DNA of 64,000 nucleotides from GW2011-AR15 sp964428335. Its GTDB lineage: Archaea; Nanobdellota; Nanobdellia; Woesearchaeales; GW2011-AR15. Positions 1 to 8,088 of this stretch are shown here, in pieces. A model generated the notes under the pieces. That model did no database searches. It saw nothing but the letters and a program-made list of their open reading frames with translations, and had not been told where the DNA came from. Made by a program: the position numbers and the translations under genes. The stretch is taken from positions 62,001 to 126,000 of the forward strand of contig CAYRXW010000001.1 of NCBI GenBank assembly GCA_964428335.1, given 5' to 3'. Every line of letters begins with the position of its first letter. The stretch's first letter is position 1.

Positions 1-20
1 ATAATTATCTGGAAAATAGC

Positions 21-34
21 AATATTTAAAATAT
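21..34 (+). promoter_or_regulatory. TATA-box promoter of tRNA-Pro
   Basis: The AT stretch ATATTTAAAATATG is the only TATA-like element before the tRNA. It lies about 40 nt before the mature 5' end, which would leave a short 5' leader for RNase P to remove. Assignment rests on position and composition only. Confidence 0.45.
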
Positions 35-68
35 GTTTGTGATTTCCTCTGGAATACCTAGTATCTTT

Positions 69-143
69 GGGGTATTAGTGTAGCTTGGTCCATCACTCGT
101 GGTTTGGGGCCATGAGACCCAGGTTCAAATCCTGGATACCCCA
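69..143 (+). tRNA. tRNA-Pro (anticodon TGG)
   Basis: A complete cloverleaf can be drawn. The acceptor stem GGGGTAT (69-75) pairs with ATACCCC (136-142), with discriminator A at 143. The anticodon stem CGTGG (98-102) pairs with CCATG (110-114). The seven-base loop TTTGGGG gives anticodon TGG with G37, as expected for proline. The T stem CCAGG/CCTGG closes the loop TTCAAAT. The D stem is short (GTG/CAC). There is no intron, and the only CCA is the acceptor end itself. Confidence 0.95.
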
Positions 144-183
144 TTTCTTATTTTCTTAAGTAAACAGTTCTTTTGCTGAATAA

Positions 184-242
184 CCAGGATTTGAACACAC
201 AGTCACTTTGTTCCTGTGCCACATGTGGGTGGAATCCAGGAT
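184..242. repeat. Rearranged copy of tRNA-Pro 3' segments
   Basis: CCAGGATTTGAAC (184-196) is the exact reverse complement of the tRNA T-arm segment GTTCAAATCCTGG (123-135). ATCCAGGATACC near 231-242 differs by one base from ATCCTGGATACC (129-140) in direct orientation. The two pieces flank about 35 bp of unrelated sequence. No cloverleaf can be folded on either strand. It may be a scar of recombination or integration at the tRNA gene, or an element of the following leader. Confidence 0.4.
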
Positions 243-328
243 ACCTAATTTTTTCATTTTTTTGGCTTGTTTTAGGTTTAGATGTCTCAGATAAATATTT
301 AAATACCCCAAGTTTCCAAGACATTAAA

Positions 329-541
329 ATGGCAAAAGATGTTCCTCAGTCAACAAAGAGGTTTGGAGCAAGATACGGTAGAAGGACAAAGCTTCAGTTC
401 GGTCTCTTAGAGAGAGAGCAGAGGATGCTTCACAAGTGCCCTTACTGCAGCGACGTTAAAGTCAAAAGAATATCTGTTGGAATCTGGCAATGCAGGAAAT
501 GCGAAGCTAAATTCACAGGAAAGGCTTACAGCCCAGCATAA
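329..541 (+). CDS. rpl37ae: Large ribosomal subunit protein eL43 (L37Ae)
   Basis: This 70-residue zinc-ribbon protein of the large subunit matches the archaeal/eukaryotic L37Ae family. It has a basic N-terminus (MAKDVPQSTKRFGARYGRR) and paired CPYC and CRKC knuckles that bind one zinc ion. The frame is open back to 173, but the upstream part is not L37Ae-like. The ATG at 329 follows an AT-rich box (ATTTAAATA, 296-304) by about 29 nt, as for a leaderless archaeal mRNA. It is the first gene of a five-gene operon; rpoP follows after 9 nt. Confidence 0.95.
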   Translation: MAKDVPQSTKRFGARYGRRTKLQFGLLEREQRMLHKCPYCSDVKVKRISVGIWQCRKCEAKFTGKAYSPA

Positions 542-550
542 TTTTAAAAA

Positions 551-688
551 ATGGTACTTTACAAATGTTTTCAGTGCAATAAAGAAATTGACGATGCTAC
601 CCTAAGGAAAAGGGTCAGGTGCATCTATTGCGGCTCAAAAATGCTTTATAAGCCAAGGACTACCACAACAAAAGTAAAGGCTAGATGA
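551..688 (+). CDS. rpoP: DNA-directed RNA polymerase subunit P (Rpo12)
   Basis: This 45-codon gene encodes the small zinc-binding subunit of archaeal RNA polymerase, equivalent to eukaryotic Rpb12. The translation begins MVLYKCFQCNKEIDD and contains CFQC and a second pair in RCIYCGSKM, giving a four-cysteine zinc site, followed by a short basic tail ending TTKVKAR. Length and spacing suit the family. It starts 9 nt after rpl37Ae, and its stop overlaps the start of pcc1 as ATGA, so the genes are almost certainly translationally coupled. Confidence 0.93.
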   Translation: MVLYKCFQCNKEIDDATLRKRVRCIYCGSKMLYKPRTTTTKVKAR

Positions 689-894
689 TAACAGCAAAGC
701 TTGTTGTGACAGATAATATTGAGGGTATCTATAAGGTTTTCTTGGCAGAGAAGCTTGAAAGCAAAAGGGCAAAGTGCACAGTCAAATTAGGCAAAGATTT
801 AGTTTTTGAGGTGAAAGCAAAAGATCCCACAAGCATGAAAGCTTTCATGAATTCCATTCTGAATGTGATTGAGATTTACAGTAAGATAAAATGA
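685..894 (+). CDS. pcc1: KEOPS complex subunit Pcc1-like
   Basis: The 69-residue protein fits the Pcc1/CTAG family, the dimerising subunit of KEOPS, which makes N6-threonylcarbamoyladenosine in tRNA. It reads as a short alpha-beta fold with a strand (TAKLVVT), a helix and C-terminal helices after the motif 'AKDPTSMKAFMNSILNVIEIY', where Pcc1 proteins carry the related 'A.D..ALRAslNS.l..l'. It is short even for archaeal Pcc1 (usually about 75-85). It overlaps rpoP by 4 nt, and archaeal rpl37Ae-rpoP-pcc1-prefoldin clusters support the call. Confidence 0.82.
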   Translation: MITAKLVVTDNIEGIYKVFLAEKLESKRAKCTVKLGKDLVFEVKAKDPTSMKAFMNSILNVIEIYSKIK

Positions 895-1211
895 AAAAAG
901 AACTAAAAGACAAGATTGAGCAGCTCCAGAACCTAGAGCAGAATATTAATTCAATAATTGCGCAAAAACAGCAGTTCCAGTCACAGCAGCTGGAGATTGA
1001 AAATGCGCTTTTGCAGGTCGAAGAGACAGATAAGGTTTTTAGGATAATAGGAAGTGTCATGGTCGCTTCCACAAAAGATAAGACAAGGCAGGAACTTACT
1101 GAAAAGAAAGAAATCGTAGAACTTAGGCTTAAAACCTTGGAAAAACAGGAAGACAAGCACAGGAAACAGGCAGGAGAGCTGCAAACAGAAGTAATGAAAG
1201 AGATGAAATGA
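891..1211 (+). CDS. pfdB: Prefoldin beta subunit
   Basis: This 106-residue protein is a subunit of the hexameric prefoldin chaperone, which holds unfolded proteins and passes them to the thermosome. Two long coiled-coil helices (about 1-45 and 70-106) flank a central beta-hairpin ('VEETDKVFRIIGSVMVASTKD'), the layout of a beta-class prefoldin. Heptads of Leu/Ile alternate with Gln and Lys. It overlaps pcc1 by 4 nt, and UPF0147 starts 2 nt after its stop. Confidence 0.92.
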   Translation: MKKELKDKIEQLQNLEQNINSIIAQKQQFQSQQLEIENALLQVEETDKVFRIIGSVMVASTKDKTRQELTEKKEIVELRLKTLEKQEDKHRKQAGELQTEVMKEMK

Positions 1212-1212
1212 A

Positions 1213-1455
1213 ATGTCACAGGTTGAAGATGTAATTGAAGTTCTTGCAGAGCTTATTGATGATAATACCGTCCCAAAAAACGTTAAGATGCATATTGAAC
1301 AGATAGTTTCAGCACTGAAAGGGAAAGAAGAAATGTCACTAAAACTAAACAAGGCACTAAGCCTTCTTGATGAAATTTCTGATGATTCAAACATACAGCC
1401 TTACACAAGGACGCAGATATGGAATGTTGCGTCAATGCTTGAAAGCCTTGGCTAG
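1213..1455 (+). CDS. UPF0147 family protein
   Basis: This small 80-residue helical protein matches the archaeal UPF0147 family of unknown function. Seen signatures are the N-terminal helix 'VIEVLAELIDDNTVPKNVK' and the C-terminal 'QIWNVASMLESL'. The family is nearly confined to archaea and often lies beside prefoldin beta, as here. It is the last gene of the operon. Its conservation beside RNA polymerase, KEOPS and prefoldin genes hints at an information-processing or proteostasis role, but none is established. Confidence 0.9.
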   Translation: MSQVEDVIEVLAELIDDNTVPKNVKMHIEQIVSALKGKEEMSLKLNKALSLLDEISDDSNIQPYTRTQIWNVASMLESLG

Positions 1456-1554
1456 CTAATTTTTGACTTTATCTTTGATTCGTTTTTTCTAAGGTTAATT
1501 GTATTTACTATTCAATCAACATATATTTAAAGTAGTTAAGTGATAAAAACAAAT

Positions 1555-4332
1555 ATGGCAAAAAAATCATTTTTATTGCTTGCACTATTTCTAATCTTTT
1601 TTCAACTATCGGTTAATGCAGAAAACTGCCAAACTGATGATGACTGCAATGTAAATAGCTATTGTGCATCTGGTGGTATATGCCATTTATCAATAGAACT
1701 AGATTGCGATAAATCTTACTATTATAAAGATGCTGATTCAGACAATTTTGGAAATGTAAACATTAGCAGATATGCATGCACTAGGCCTTCAGGTTATGTA
1801 GCTAATAAGTTGGATTGCAATGATAACAGTAATGTTGTATCTCCTACAGCATACGAACTTTGTGATAACTTAGATAACGACTGCGATAATTCAATAGATG
1901 AAGGCTGTAATCTCTTTAATCCAGGACAATATTTTTCATCTGCAACAGGTTTATTGTATTATGGAACATGGAGCAATTATGTTCTTGCTGGAGATCAGGA
2001 TAGCGCAGGGTTACCTGTAAAATATTCTACAACTGGAAATTCAAAACTTACTTTTAAAATAAAAGGCAATAAATTTGTTTTTAAAGGATTTAAAGGAACA
2101 GCATATCAGGGACAGATGTTTGGAAAAATAAAGATTTGTATTAATGAGCAATGCAGTATTTATGATACTTACTTGAGTGGAATTATAAACCCAGAAAGAT
2201 ATTCAATAACTTTTTCAAATCTAAATTCAGGCATAAATAATATATTAATTAACAATGAAGCCAATAAATTGGCAATTTTTGAAGGGTTTGAGGTTTATGG
2301 ATCAGTATGTGGAAATGCAATTCCTGAAGATGGAGAGCAGTGTGATGATGGCAATAATATTAATACCGATTCATGTTTAACTACATGTAAGATTGCAATG
2401 TGCAATGATGGGTTTGTCCAAGCAGGTGTTGAACAGTGTGACAATGGTCCAGGCATGGCTGATCAATGTTTTCCTTCATATGGTACAAGCTGCACCTATT
2501 GTTCTGAACAATGCAGCCTAATTGAAATTATTGGTCCAAAATGTGGAGACAAATTTATACAGCAACCATATGAAGAATGTGATGATGGAACTGAAATTAA
2601 TTCGATTCTGGAGTGCCCATATGGAACACAGACTTGCATTTTATGCAATTCTGAGTGTAGATTAAACAGTGCAATTGGTACATACTGCGGTGATATGGTT
2701 GTTAATGGAAGAGAGACATGCGATTCCTGGGCAGCAGATTGTATAATTAACGGATATGGTGGTTTGAAATCTTGCAAAAGTGATTGTACAGGATACAGTG
2801 AGTGTATCCCAAACCAGGGTTGCGGGGATGGAAGATTGCAGGGAAATGAGATGTGTGATGACGGAAATAACAATGGTTTAGATGGATGCAGCCCTATATG
2901 CATCACAGAATCTGGCTGGATTTGCCAAGATAATATCTGCACAAGAAACACATGTGAAAGAGAAGGAAAATGTGGTAATTATCCAGATTGCTCAGAAAAA
3001 AAGAGTTTTTATGAAGATCTGGACAGTGATGGATATGGAAACCCTCAAAAAATAAAAACTGAATGCATGAAACCAGAAGGATATGTAAATAACAGCCAGG
3101 ACTGCGATGATGAGAACCGTTTTAACCATCTGGGAAACAATGAAATATGTGATGGATTGGATAATGACTGCAACATGCAAATTGATGATTCCCTGAAACT
3201 TCCATTCTGCTATTCAATTAATTCAAAATACAGTCCACTCGGAGTTTGCATGGAAATGAAAACTACCTGTAACACTGGTGTTTTAAGCTGTGAAACCAAT
3301 GAGAAATACGTGGTTGAAGAGACAAAAGACAACTGTGATGGGCTGGATAATGACTGTGATGGAACTACAGATGAAGAATGCGCCTGCTCCCCGGGAGAAA
3401 GCAAAGATTGCGGAACAAATATTGGTGAATGCAGTCACGGGAAGCAGGAATGCAAAACAGATGGGACATGGGGAGATTGTATTGATGAAATAAAACCTGC
3501 TGCTGAAACATGTGATGGGTTAGACAATGACTGTGATAATTATGTTGATGAAGATGTAAAAGAAGAATGCCTTCTTGAAGGATGTCCAGGATATAAATTA
3601 TGCAAAAATGGGAAATTTGATGAATGCTTTGCTCAATGTTCTGATAAATCTACTGTAACTATGGAACTTGATCAATATGACCTAAAAAACATGATGGATG
3701 AGGCAAAACTAGCTCAAAGTGAAAAAAGCCAAGCATTAAAAACACTTTCAGAAGTGGAACAAAGCACAAATTTCCAATATCAGACAGGTAAGACCAGGAT
3801 AAGCAGCACACTAGAGACGGATAAGTCAATCAACGGGCTTGAATATACACTTTATATCCCAAAATGCCTTTCTCCTTATCTAAGCCAGATAAAATTTGAC
3901 AATCCTAATTATACAATAATAAAAGAAGACCCGATAATAGCATGGCACTTTGTTGAAGTAAAGGATAGGATTGACTTAAGTTATGAAGTGGATGGCAGGA
4001 TATCTGAGCAATGCATGGAAAAGATTAAGGGACTTCCTATTGCAGATTTTATTGGCAAGGCTAAAAAGAAATTTGATCCAAAAAGCCTGATTTTGCCTCT
4101 TTGCATAATTGCTTTGGCTCTCATCATAACATTCATGCCAAAAAAAATGCCAAAAAAGAATGTAACAGAAAAGGACTATGAAGAGGATTTTATACAAAAG
4201 CAGAGAGAAAAATACTCTAATCAGGTAAAATCTATGGGTTTCAAATCAAGACAGCAGGCAGAGCATTATCTGACTGAACTTGGTCTTGGAGAAGAAGACA
4301 AGGCAAACATATTAGATAAATTAAGATTCTAA
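1555..4332 (+). CDS. Large Cys-rich surface protein with MopE-type repeats, C-terminal anchor
   Basis: The ATG at 1555 follows a TATA box (1521-1530) by about 30 nt and opens a clear signal peptide (MAKKSFLLLALFLIFFQLSVNA); the frame also has a GTG at 1540. The exported part of about 830 residues carries several MopE-type metal-binding motifs such as DNLDNDCDNSIDEGC, each preceded by 'D.D.DGYGN'. Cys-rich repeats of the CDDGNN...C type and a beta-rich insert near residues 135-245 are also present. A single membrane helix (PLCIIALALIITFM) leaves a charged cytoplasmic tail of about 70 residues. MopE motifs bind Ca or Cu in other proteins. A role as a cell-surface protein is inference. Confidence 0.8.
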   Translation: MAKKSFLLLALFLIFFQLSVNAENCQTDDDCNVNSYCASGGICHLSIELDCDKSYYYKDADSDNFGNVNISRYACTRPSGYVANKLDCNDNSNVVSPTAYELCDNLDNDCDNSIDEGCNLFNPGQYFSSATGLLYYGTWSNYVLAGDQDSAGLPVKYSTTGNSKLTFKIKGNKFVFKGFKGTAYQGQMFGKIKICINEQCSIYDTYLSGIINPERYSITFSNLNSGINNILINNEANKLAIFEGFEVYGSVCGNAIPEDGEQCDDGNNINTDSCLTTCKIAMCNDGFVQAGVEQCDNGPGMADQCFPSYGTSCTYCSEQCSLIEIIGPKCGDKFIQQPYEECDDGTEINSILECPYGTQTCILCNSECRLNSAIGTYCGDMVVNGRETCDSWAADCIINGYGGLKSCKSDCTGYSECIPNQGCGDGRLQGNEMCDDGNNNGLDGCSPICITESGWICQDNICTRNTCEREGKCGNYPDCSEKKSFYEDLDSDGYGNPQKIKTECMKPEGYVNNSQDCDDENRFNHLGNNEICDGLDNDCNMQIDDSLKLPFCYSINSKYSPLGVCMEMKTTCNTGVLSCETNEKYVVEETKDNCDGLDNDCDGTTDEECACSPGESKDCGTNIGECSHGKQECKTDGTWGDCIDEIKPAAETCDGLDNDCDNYVDEDVKEECLLEGCPGYKLCKNGKFDECFAQCSDKSTVTMELDQYDLKNMMDEAKLAQSEKSQALKTLSEVEQSTNFQYQTGKTRISSTLETDKSINGLEYTLYIPKCLSPYLSQIKFDNPNYTIIKEDPIIAWHFVEVKDRIDLSYEVDGRISEQCMEKIKGLPIADFIGKAKKKFDPKSLILPLCIIALALIITFMPKKMPKKNVTEKDYEEDFIQKQREKYSNQVKSMGFKSRQQAEHYLTELGLGEEDKANILDKLRF

Positions 4333-4348
4333 AAAAAACTATGTAATC

Positions 4349-4894
4349 CTATTCTTTTTTTTTAGATACTTTAACCTTGCTTTTTATTGCTGTTGAATTA
4401 GGAATATGTATAATATCACCATTCTTTGTCTTGATTCTGACCTGAAGGAGGTCAAAGCCAAGCAATTCTCCTTTGATGTTGTCTATCTCTACATGGTTTC
4501 CTTCTTTTAGGTCTTCCCTGGAATACAAATAGACACCAGCTGAAAAATTAGGTATGAAATCCCTGACTGCCAGGTAGAATGAAACTATAAAAACAAGCAA
4601 TACTAAAAATGAGATTACTGTAATCACTGTATTTGCAAGTCCAAGCTGTTCAAGGGCTGCTAAAAAGCCTATCACATAAATCAAGTAAGCTGCAATTGTG
4701 CTGATAAGCTTATCCGCATTTATTTTCAGCCCAGCTTCCCTTATAGCCTTGTTTATCTCAACTTCCTTTAAAACCTTAAACAGGAATTTTTCAACAATCT
4801 TTCCTAATATAAACCCACCTAGGAGCAAAACTACAGCAAAAAAAAGCCTTATTGCTGACTTGTTCAGGTTATCTATTAATGGAATTATAAACAT
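4349..4894 (-). CDS. Small-conductance mechanosensitive channel (MscS family), short
   Basis: This 181-residue membrane protein has an N-terminal membrane helix (IRLFFAVVLLLGGFILGKIVEKF), two further helices (residues about 62-85 and 90-115) and an MscS-type beta domain. The beta domain contains 'SREDLKEGNHVEIDNIKGELLGFDLLQVRIKTKNGDIIHIPNS', matching the family pattern 'F..GD.V.v....G.V..i....T.....g....iPNs'. The usual C-terminal alpha-beta cage is absent; a short basic tail ends it. MscS channels release solutes on hypo-osmotic shock. The start lies about 25 nt from a TATA-like element (4913-4927), so the mRNA is probably leaderless. Confidence 0.85.
   Translation of the reverse strand: MFIIPLIDNLNKSAIRLFFAVVLLLGGFILGKIVEKFLFKVLKEVEINKAIREAGLKINADKLISTIAAYLIYVIGFLAALEQLGLANTVITVISFLVLLVFIVSFYLAVRDFIPNFSAGVYLYSREDLKEGNHVEIDNIKGELLGFDLLQVRIKTKNGDIIHIPNSTAIKSKVKVSKKKE
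4355..4363 (+). terminator. Oligo-T tract after the surface-protein gene
   Basis: A run of nine T on the plus strand begins 22 nt after the stop codon, within the 3' end of the convergent mechanosensitive-channel gene. Archaeal termination uses such T tracts without a required hairpin. Confidence 0.4.
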
Positions 4895-4952
4895 AACTAT
4901 ACAAGGAATAAATACTATTTAAAAAACTATTGGGAAAAAACTAATTCTGGCA

Positions 4953-7076
4953 TTATTTGATTTTAATTCCGGTAATCAATTCAACTATATTGTTTCCATT
5001 ATTACTAAATGATCTAAATTCTATACCTTTTGACCTTGCAAACTTCTTTGCTGCAATAGTTGCAGTATGGGAAATATATGAACTAGAGATAAGAACCAAA
5101 TCATAGCCACTCAAAACAGCAGGCCTTTTTTCGATTATTCTTGTTTCATAAAAATCCAATTGTATTCCATTATGGTCTTCAGGCAAATGTGAATCCATCA
5201 GTTCTTTTATTTGCTGATAACGTCCTCTATATTTTCCTCCTACAACAGCAATGCTTCTCCTGTCTAGGTAATTTTTTGGCAAGGTTTCTGCGTTTTGTGT
5301 TGCCTCCATTAGCAATGCTTCATTTTCATCTTTAAAAAGCAGGCTTACTAATCCCTGATATGGATTTTTTGAATTTTCAAACTTGATAAATTCCTTATGC
5401 ATGCACCCGCCCGGCAGGCTTTCAATGTACTTATTGAATAATCTAGAATCCTGCAAAATCTGCCTTATCACTTGAGTGCCTTTTAATGCTTTCATATCTT
5501 CTATAAATCTTTCAAAAACTGTATTAGTTTCTTTAAGTGTGTTTACGGCTTTCCTGAATCGTGCCTTATAAATTTCAGCAAGATCTGGAATATTATCATA
5601 AAAATTATATGCATCAATTACATCTTGCCTATCCTGAAAAATTGCATACAATGTGTCACTATATTTTTTTCTAACTGTCAGCTCCTTAAAAGAATCTGAA
5701 ATCTTGCTTAATCTTGCAACCAGTGTATTTCTGTTTCCTATTTCAAAACCATCTAATTTGTTCTCATCTGCATTCCTTAGGGCGTGCCGTATTCCTTTTA
5801 ATTCCTTGGCCTCTATATCAAAAAATGCAAGGTCCAAAGCAAGTCTAGCTTTATTGAGTTGCCCGTGAGCCTGGTATAAAAAATAATCACCTAAAATTAT
5901 CTGGCTGTTCAAATGATATAAAGCATCCAAAGCCTTTTCGCTGTTTTGGTCGCTTAATATCAGTTCAGGGTTTTCAAGCAAAAACTTTTTTTGCTCTTTG
6001 TTTTTAAGCAGATACAGGTGCCTTGAAAGAGGGATACCAGAAACCCTAAGCTTAGAATAATTTTCAAAAAATTCAAGAAATTGCGCAGGGCCAGAAGATC
6101 CCCTTGAAACTTCAAAAATTTCAATTAGTTCTCTGTTCAAAACACCAAAAGCATCTAATCTTTTATCTTTAGGAACTCCTTGCAAGAACAATCTTACGGT
6201 CTTTTCATATCTAATTTCTGTGCTTTCCTGTTCATATTCCTTCTTAATCCTTTTAATATTTCCTGCAATGCTTTCAATTTTTCCAAACCTGTCTCCTTCA
6301 AATAATTTTAAAATGTCTAGCCAGCTTCCTTCAAGTTCCCAATAATTTTCATAAACAGACTCAATTATTTTTATTGGCTCAATAAGGATATTTCCGCTAT
6401 ACATAAAATAATCAAAAATTATTTTTTCATCCTTAAAGAAAGGATGGGAGGATCTTTCAATAAACTCCTGCAAATCAATAATGAAGTATTGCGCAGCTTT
6501 AGGGCTGTTATATATGACATCTTTTATCCTGTCAAGAACAATCAAGCCATATTTTATTCCTTTTAAGCTAAAAAGCAGTTCAAACATAGTTTCCCATGGC
6601 AGGAATTCTGATGCAACTTTTGTTTTAATCATGTCCTTTGCGTTATCTATCTCCAGTCTTACCATTCCTTCTATATCTGTTACCTTTCCCCTGAATTTCA
6701 GCCTTAATTCATCTCCTAGTTCTTCAAACAAATCAGAACATTCACTAAATCTCTCTTCTGCTCTTTTTTCCATAACCTGAATGTACTCTTCTGAGATTGG
6801 ATTGCCATTTCCTATGTTATATTTTGTCAGAATAGCTGGGATTTCAGAAGTCAAATAGCTGAAGTACAGGTCTTCAAGCGATTCGACCTGGCTGATAACC
6901 TTTTCAATTGTTTCAAGCTTTGGAGAACTAAATATAGAATGCATCCCTCTTTTTATTTCTTCAAATGGGTAATCATATTCTGATGCTCCTAAAATCAAGC
7001 TGATAATCCTGGAACTGATTAATGGAACATACTTGTTATCAACAATATCCTCTAATTGCCTAAGGTTTTGAAGCAT
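4953..7076 (-). CDS. Large helical protein with C-terminal DUF2325-like domain
   Basis: The protein has about 707 residues and no signal peptide or membrane helix. Its first 600 residues are mostly charged helices that I do not recognise. The last 105 resemble DUF2325: 'RRSIAVVGGKYRGRYQQIKELM', then 'GYDLVLISSSYISHTATIAAKKFARSKGIEFRSFS', a Rossmann-like fold with the family's SH motif. The frame can start at a TTG (7088), but the ATG at 7076 lies 27 nt from the TATA box CTATATTTAAAC (7095-7108) and is preferred. It is divergent from the methionine aminopeptidase gene. Function unknown. Confidence 0.7.
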   Translation of the reverse strand: MLQNLRQLEDIVDNKYVPLISSRIISLILGASEYDYPFEEIKRGMHSIFSSPKLETIEKVISQVESLEDLYFSYLTSEIPAILTKYNIGNGNPISEEYIQVMEKRAEERFSECSDLFEELGDELRLKFRGKVTDIEGMVRLEIDNAKDMIKTKVASEFLPWETMFELLFSLKGIKYGLIVLDRIKDVIYNSPKAAQYFIIDLQEFIERSSHPFFKDEKIIFDYFMYSGNILIEPIKIIESVYENYWELEGSWLDILKLFEGDRFGKIESIAGNIKRIKKEYEQESTEIRYEKTVRLFLQGVPKDKRLDAFGVLNRELIEIFEVSRGSSGPAQFLEFFENYSKLRVSGIPLSRHLYLLKNKEQKKFLLENPELILSDQNSEKALDALYHLNSQIILGDYFLYQAHGQLNKARLALDLAFFDIEAKELKGIRHALRNADENKLDGFEIGNRNTLVARLSKISDSFKELTVRKKYSDTLYAIFQDRQDVIDAYNFYDNIPDLAEIYKARFRKAVNTLKETNTVFERFIEDMKALKGTQVIRQILQDSRLFNKYIESLPGGCMHKEFIKFENSKNPYQGLVSLLFKDENEALLMEATQNAETLPKNYLDRRSIAVVGGKYRGRYQQIKELMDSHLPEDHNGIQLDFYETRIIEKRPAVLSGYDLVLISSSYISHTATIAAKKFARSKGIEFRSFSNNGNNIVELITGIKIK

Positions 7077-7151
7077 TTTTTCATTCAAAAACTGGCTATA
7101 TTTAAACTTAAGTGAATAAAGCTTAAAAAGGACTAAAAAATCAATATTTAT

Positions 7152-8033
7152 ATGGACGTGCGTGATAAATATATCCAGGCAGGAAGCATAGCTTCTCAGG
7201 CATTGAAATATGGATGCAATCTGATAAAAGTAAATGAATCGCTTCTAGATGTAACTTTAAAAGTTGAAGAAAAAATCATTGATTTAGGAGGAGAATTTGC
7301 TTTTCCTCCCCAGGTTTCATTAAATGAGACAGCAGCTCATTATTGCGCTGAGCCAGATGATGAGATAAGGTTTAAGAAAGGGGATTTAGTAAAGCTTGAC
7401 GTTGGCGTGATGATTGACGGTTACATTGGAGACAATGCAGCAACAGTTAACCTAGGGGAATATGAAAAACTTGTTGAAGCAAGCAGAAAAGCGCTTGATA
7501 ATGCATTAAAAATAATAGAGCCAGGGCTAGAAATCGGAAAGATTGGAAAAACAATTCAGGAAACAATAACCGGATATGGATTCTCTCCGGTGAGGAACCT
7601 TTCAGGACATGGATTAAATCAATATATCTACCATGACAAGCCAAGCATACCCAATGTGAACACTAATGACAAAACCTTATTGAAAAAAGGCCAGGTTATC
7701 GCAATAGAGCCTTTTGCATCTAGTGGCTCAGGGACAATCTATGAAACAGGGCAGGCTAATATCTTTTCACTAAGGGCAAAAAAACCAGTAAGGAATGTAA
7801 TAACCCGGGAAGTATTAGCAGAAATACTGAAATACAAAAACATGCCATTTACGACTAGGTGGCTAACACAAAAAATTGCCTTGCCAAAAGTAAATTTTGC
7901 TTTAAGGGAAATGATACATCAGGACATGCTGAATGTATATCCTCCGCTTCCAGATACAGGGAAAGGATACATAAGCCAGGCAGAACACACGATAATTGTG
8001 GATGATGAAGTTATTGTGACAACGAAGACTTAG
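7152..8033 (+). CDS. map: Methionine aminopeptidase, type II
   Basis: The enzyme removes the initiator methionine from nascent proteins. Its 293 residues suit archaeal MetAP2. Metal ligands are visible as D83 (KLDVGVMIDG), D94 (YIGDNA), H153 (SGHGLN), E186 (AIEPFAS) and E278 (ISQAEHTIIV). H63 is the substrate-binding histidine. The type II insertion with a winged-helix-like fold spans about residues 190-255. It is transcribed away from the DUF2325 gene across a short AT-rich gap. Confidence 0.95.
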   Translation: MDVRDKYIQAGSIASQALKYGCNLIKVNESLLDVTLKVEEKIIDLGGEFAFPPQVSLNETAAHYCAEPDDEIRFKKGDLVKLDVGVMIDGYIGDNAATVNLGEYEKLVEASRKALDNALKIIEPGLEIGKIGKTIQETITGYGFSPVRNLSGHGLNQYIYHDKPSIPNVNTNDKTLLKKGQVIAIEPFASSGSGTIYETGQANIFSLRAKKPVRNVITREVLAEILKYKNMPFTTRWLTQKIALPKVNFALREMIHQDMLNVYPPLPDTGKGYISQAEHTIIVDDEVIVTTKT

Positions 8034-8088
8034 CATTTCCCATATATTATTGTTTATATATATCAACTTATAGAAAAGGAATGTTTCT

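Noticed and set aside
170..246. A tRNA gene on the minus strand next to tRNA-Pro
   Set aside because: GTGTTCAAATCCTGG looks like a T arm, but its 5' half does not pair and there is no acceptor or anticodon stem.
845..1394. Antisense ORFs over prefoldin and UPF0147
   Set aside because: Ser- and Phe-rich shadow frames of genes with Gln- and Lys-rich codons on the plus strand; no start signals or family match.
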